This document shows positions 12,943-14,655 of a stretch of DNA of 14,655 nucleotides, piece after piece; position 1 is the stretch's first letter, and each line of letters begins with the position of its first letter. The DNA is taken from positions 1 through 14,655 of the forward strand of contig CALMWI010000064.1 in the NCBI GenBank assembly GCA_937873545.1. Reading direction: 5' to 3'. Made by a program: the position numbers and the translations under genes. Source of the stretch: an uncultured bacterium. Lineage in GTDB: Bacteria; UBA4055. The notes under the pieces are model-generated. The model worked only from the letters and a program-made list of their open reading frames with translations. It did not search any database and had not been told where the DNA came from.

Positions 12943-14655
12943 TGAAACTTTTATCAAGATTTATAAATACATTTAAGCTGATTATCTCTTTATTGATTCT
13001 GATGTCTATGCTCGGTTGCGCCTATTACAATATGTATTTTAATGCCAGAGAAAGCTACAATGAAGCGGAAAAAAAGAGAAAAGAAACAAATACTAAAGAC
13101 AAGGCATTGTACGAAAACAGTTTAAAAGAACTTTCGAAGATACTTGAATTCTATCCTGAAAGCAAATGGGTGGACGATGCGCTTCTGATGATGGGGCTTT
13201 GCTATCTGCGACAGGAAGAGTATGATAAGGCGAAAAGAAAATTTAATGAGCTGATAATCAATTATCCCGGAACAGATCTTACAGACAAGGCCAGATTACA
13301 TTTAGCTGAAGTTGAAATAGCTTTAAAAAATTTCGACGAAGCGCGAATTCTGATGGAAGGCATCAGGACTGAAGATATCGAGATCGAACAGCATGAACTT
13401 TTAAAACTGAACGCTGAAATGAATCTTTCAATGGGGGACAGCTTATCATCACTTGAACTTTATGTAAAAGCTTCAGAATCGGCTGAAGGACCTGCGGTTA
13501 CAATTTCGCTGCTCGAAACTGCGTCCTTATTGGCTGATAAACTTGGCGAATATCAAACATCCGCAGATCTCAACAGAAAACTGTTCGAACTTTATACAGA
13601 GAGAGAAAAAAAATTCAATGCCATGGTCAAATATGCTGAATCTCTAGATAAACTGAATAGAAATGATGAAGCTGTAAAGCTGCTTGAAGATCTGACTGCA
13701 AATGAAGAATATGCACTGTATTCCCTTTCCGGAGACGTAAAGCTTGCGGGATTTTATCTAAATAAGAAGGATACCGTAAAAAGCTACGAGAAACTGGATG
13801 AGATATTAAGGACGAATCCCAAAGACAAGAATAACGGTGCCGCTTTATCCGAAACAGCCTATTATTTCGGAGAATATTATTTCAGGTTAAAAAGAGATTT
13901 CAATTCTGCCGAAACCATGTATGATTCCAGCGGTTATTACGATAGAAAAAACGATTTCTTTCAAAAAGCTTTATATAAGACCAGTTTAATAAGAAATTAC
14001 AGGAATCTTAGAAAAAAGACCGAATCTTTTTCAAGTCAGAAAGACAGTCTGGTCTCAAAAATATCCAGACTTGAGCTTAAACGCAAACTTAAAGACGAGA
14101 CCGATGATGGATTTAAAAGCCTGACAAAAGACATTGATCAGGCTCAGAAACAGCTTAAAACGCTGATATCTTCAAATGTTGCGGATAAAATGACTTTTGC
14201 AGAGCTGCTTTATTATGAGCTGGACATGAAAGATACTGCTAAAGTATTGTTTAGCGAAGTTTCAAAAGAAACAATGTTCCCGCATAAAGCATCTAAAGCC
14301 ATGCTCAGTCTGATTCTTTCTGACAGCCTGAAGTACGGCGGTTATGAAGATTCTCTCCTGTTCAATTATCCGAATACGGCCGGTGCGAATTATATAAGAT
14401 TGAAAAGAGGTATAGAACCGGTAAACATTATCGAGGATTCCGCTAAATATTTTTTTAATATTTCATCCCAGAAATTTATTGATTCATTATACACCGAGGC
14501 TATGAACGAGTATTTAGAGATAGGAACAAAATATGATAAGAGTCCGGTGTCGCCTAAGGTATTACAGGCTGCCGGAATGATCGCTGAAAATTATCTGAAA
14601 GATTACAGTAAAGCTGCCGAGATCTACGCGATCCTGAAAGAAAAGCATCCTCGTA
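12939..14655 (+). CDS. Long TPR-repeat outer-membrane-type lipoprotein (C-terminus beyond window)
   Basis: I translated 572 codons from ATG 12939 to the window end with no stop, so the gene is partial at its 3' end. ATG 12942 is an equally possible start; the first gives the ATGA overlap with rfaE2. The N-terminus (MMKLLSRFINTFKLIISLLILMSMLGCAYYN) is a lipoprotein signal with C27 as the likely lipidated cysteine. The mature part is helical repeats of BamD/YbgF-like TPR type (for example ILEFYPESKWVDDALLMMG, CYLRQEEYDKAKRKFNELI, NYPGTDLTDKARLHLAEVEI), then more divergent repeats and a probable coiled coil near residues 350-410 (KKTESFSSQKDSLVSKI, TKDIDQAQKQLKTLI). Similar proteins are periplasmic scaffolds in envelope assembly. 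It is clearly larger than BamD (about 245), so I do not call it BamD. Coupling to rfaE2 suggests shared expression with envelope genes. Confidence 0.85.
   Translation, partial: MMKLLSRFINTFKLIISLLILMSMLGCAYYNMYFNARESYNEAEKKRKETNTKDKALYENSLKELSKILEFYPESKWVDDALLMMGLCYLRQEEYDKAKRKFNELIINYPGTDLTDKARLHLAEVEIALKNFDEARILMEGIRTEDIEIEQHELLKLNAEMNLSMGDSLSSLELYVKASESAEGPAVTISLLETASLLADKLGEYQTSADLNRKLFELYTEREKKFNAMVKYAESLDKLNRNDEAVKLLEDLTANEEYALYSLSGDVKLAGFYLNKKDTVKSYEKLDEILRTNPKDKNNGAALSETAYYFGEYYFRLKRDFNSAETMYDSSGYYDRKNDFFQKALYKTSLIRNYRNLRKKTESFSSQKDSLVSKISRLELKRKLKDETDDGFKSLTKDIDQAQKQLKTLISSNVADKMTFAELLYYELDMKDTAKVLFSEVSKETMFPHKASKAMLSLILSDSLKYGGYEDSLLFNYPNTAGANYIRLKRGIEPVNIIEDSAKYFFNISSQKFIDSLYTEAMNEYLEIGTKYDKSPVSPKVLQAAGMIAENYLKDYSKAAEIYAILKEKHPR

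Noticed and set aside
6360..13373. Shared 14-base word GGCATCAGGACTGA near 6360 and 13360
   Set aside because: Both copies are in coding sequence of unrelated genes and the match does not extend; codon-usage coincidence is the simplest reading.
1..14655. Search for mobile elements, defence genes, CRISPR repeats, tRNA or rRNA
   Set aside because: No transposase, integrase, toxin-antitoxin, nuclease, regularly spaced repeat or RNA-gene-like segment was seen; genes are collinear and closely packed from 814 to the end.

Overview
This window looks like chromosome from an A+T-rich, Gram-negative bacterium. Evidence for a lipopolysaccharide-bearing outer membrane is the pair of ADP-heptose genes (rfaE1 kinase and rfaE2 adenylyltransferase) and a TPR lipoprotein with a lipobox. 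Protein flavour (separate rfaE1/rfaE2, a long U32 protein with a C-terminal cysteine domain, AGA/ATA-rich codon use, several TTG starts) would fit a lineage of the FCB group or a neighbouring candidate phylum, but the sequence alone does not fix the taxon. I see no tRNA, rRNA, CRISPR array, insertion sequence, phage gene or plasmid function; the region is dense, collinear and not obviously mobile.

Layout. (1) 1-702, minus strand: the N-terminal 234 residues of a DegT/DnrJ/EryC1/StrS-type sugar aminotransferase, cut by the window edge, with a good sigma70-like promoter in the divergent intergenic region. (2) 814-2655, plus: a single U32 'peptidase' of the RlhA-like RNA-hydroxylase type. (3) 2735-9175, plus: a tightly packed seven-gene run: class V PLP enzyme (cysteine desulfurase-like), exported TPR protein, inositol-monophosphatase family enzyme, class I SAM methyltransferase, DUF445 membrane protein, a membrane-anchored and apparently catalytically dead NlpC/P60-like protein, and a GT4-type glycosyltransferase. 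Junctions overlap by 4, 7, 1, 0 and 4 bases, with one 16-base gap. (4) 9261-14655 (runs off the end), plus: a second transcription unit with its own promoter: CDP-alcohol phosphatidyltransferase fused to a large C-terminal soluble domain, HAD-IB phosphatase (PgpC-like), rfaE1, rfaE2, and a long TPR lipoprotein truncated by the window end.

How the genes fit together. The second unit reads as an envelope-lipid module: the CDP-alcohol phosphatidyltransferase and the HAD-IB phosphatase could perform the two last steps of phosphatidylglycerol synthesis, while RfaE1 and RfaE2 activate heptose for the LPS core. The first unit mixes a glycosyltransferase and a bitopic NlpC/P60-like protein with housekeeping enzymes; close packing says co-expression but not a shared pathway.

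Most interesting items: the NlpC/P60-like protein in which all three expected catalytic positions are replaced (N162, M214, Y231), and the phosphatidyltransferase carrying extra membrane segments and a roughly 250-residue beta-rich domain. I do not find a clearly new defence or mobile system here.
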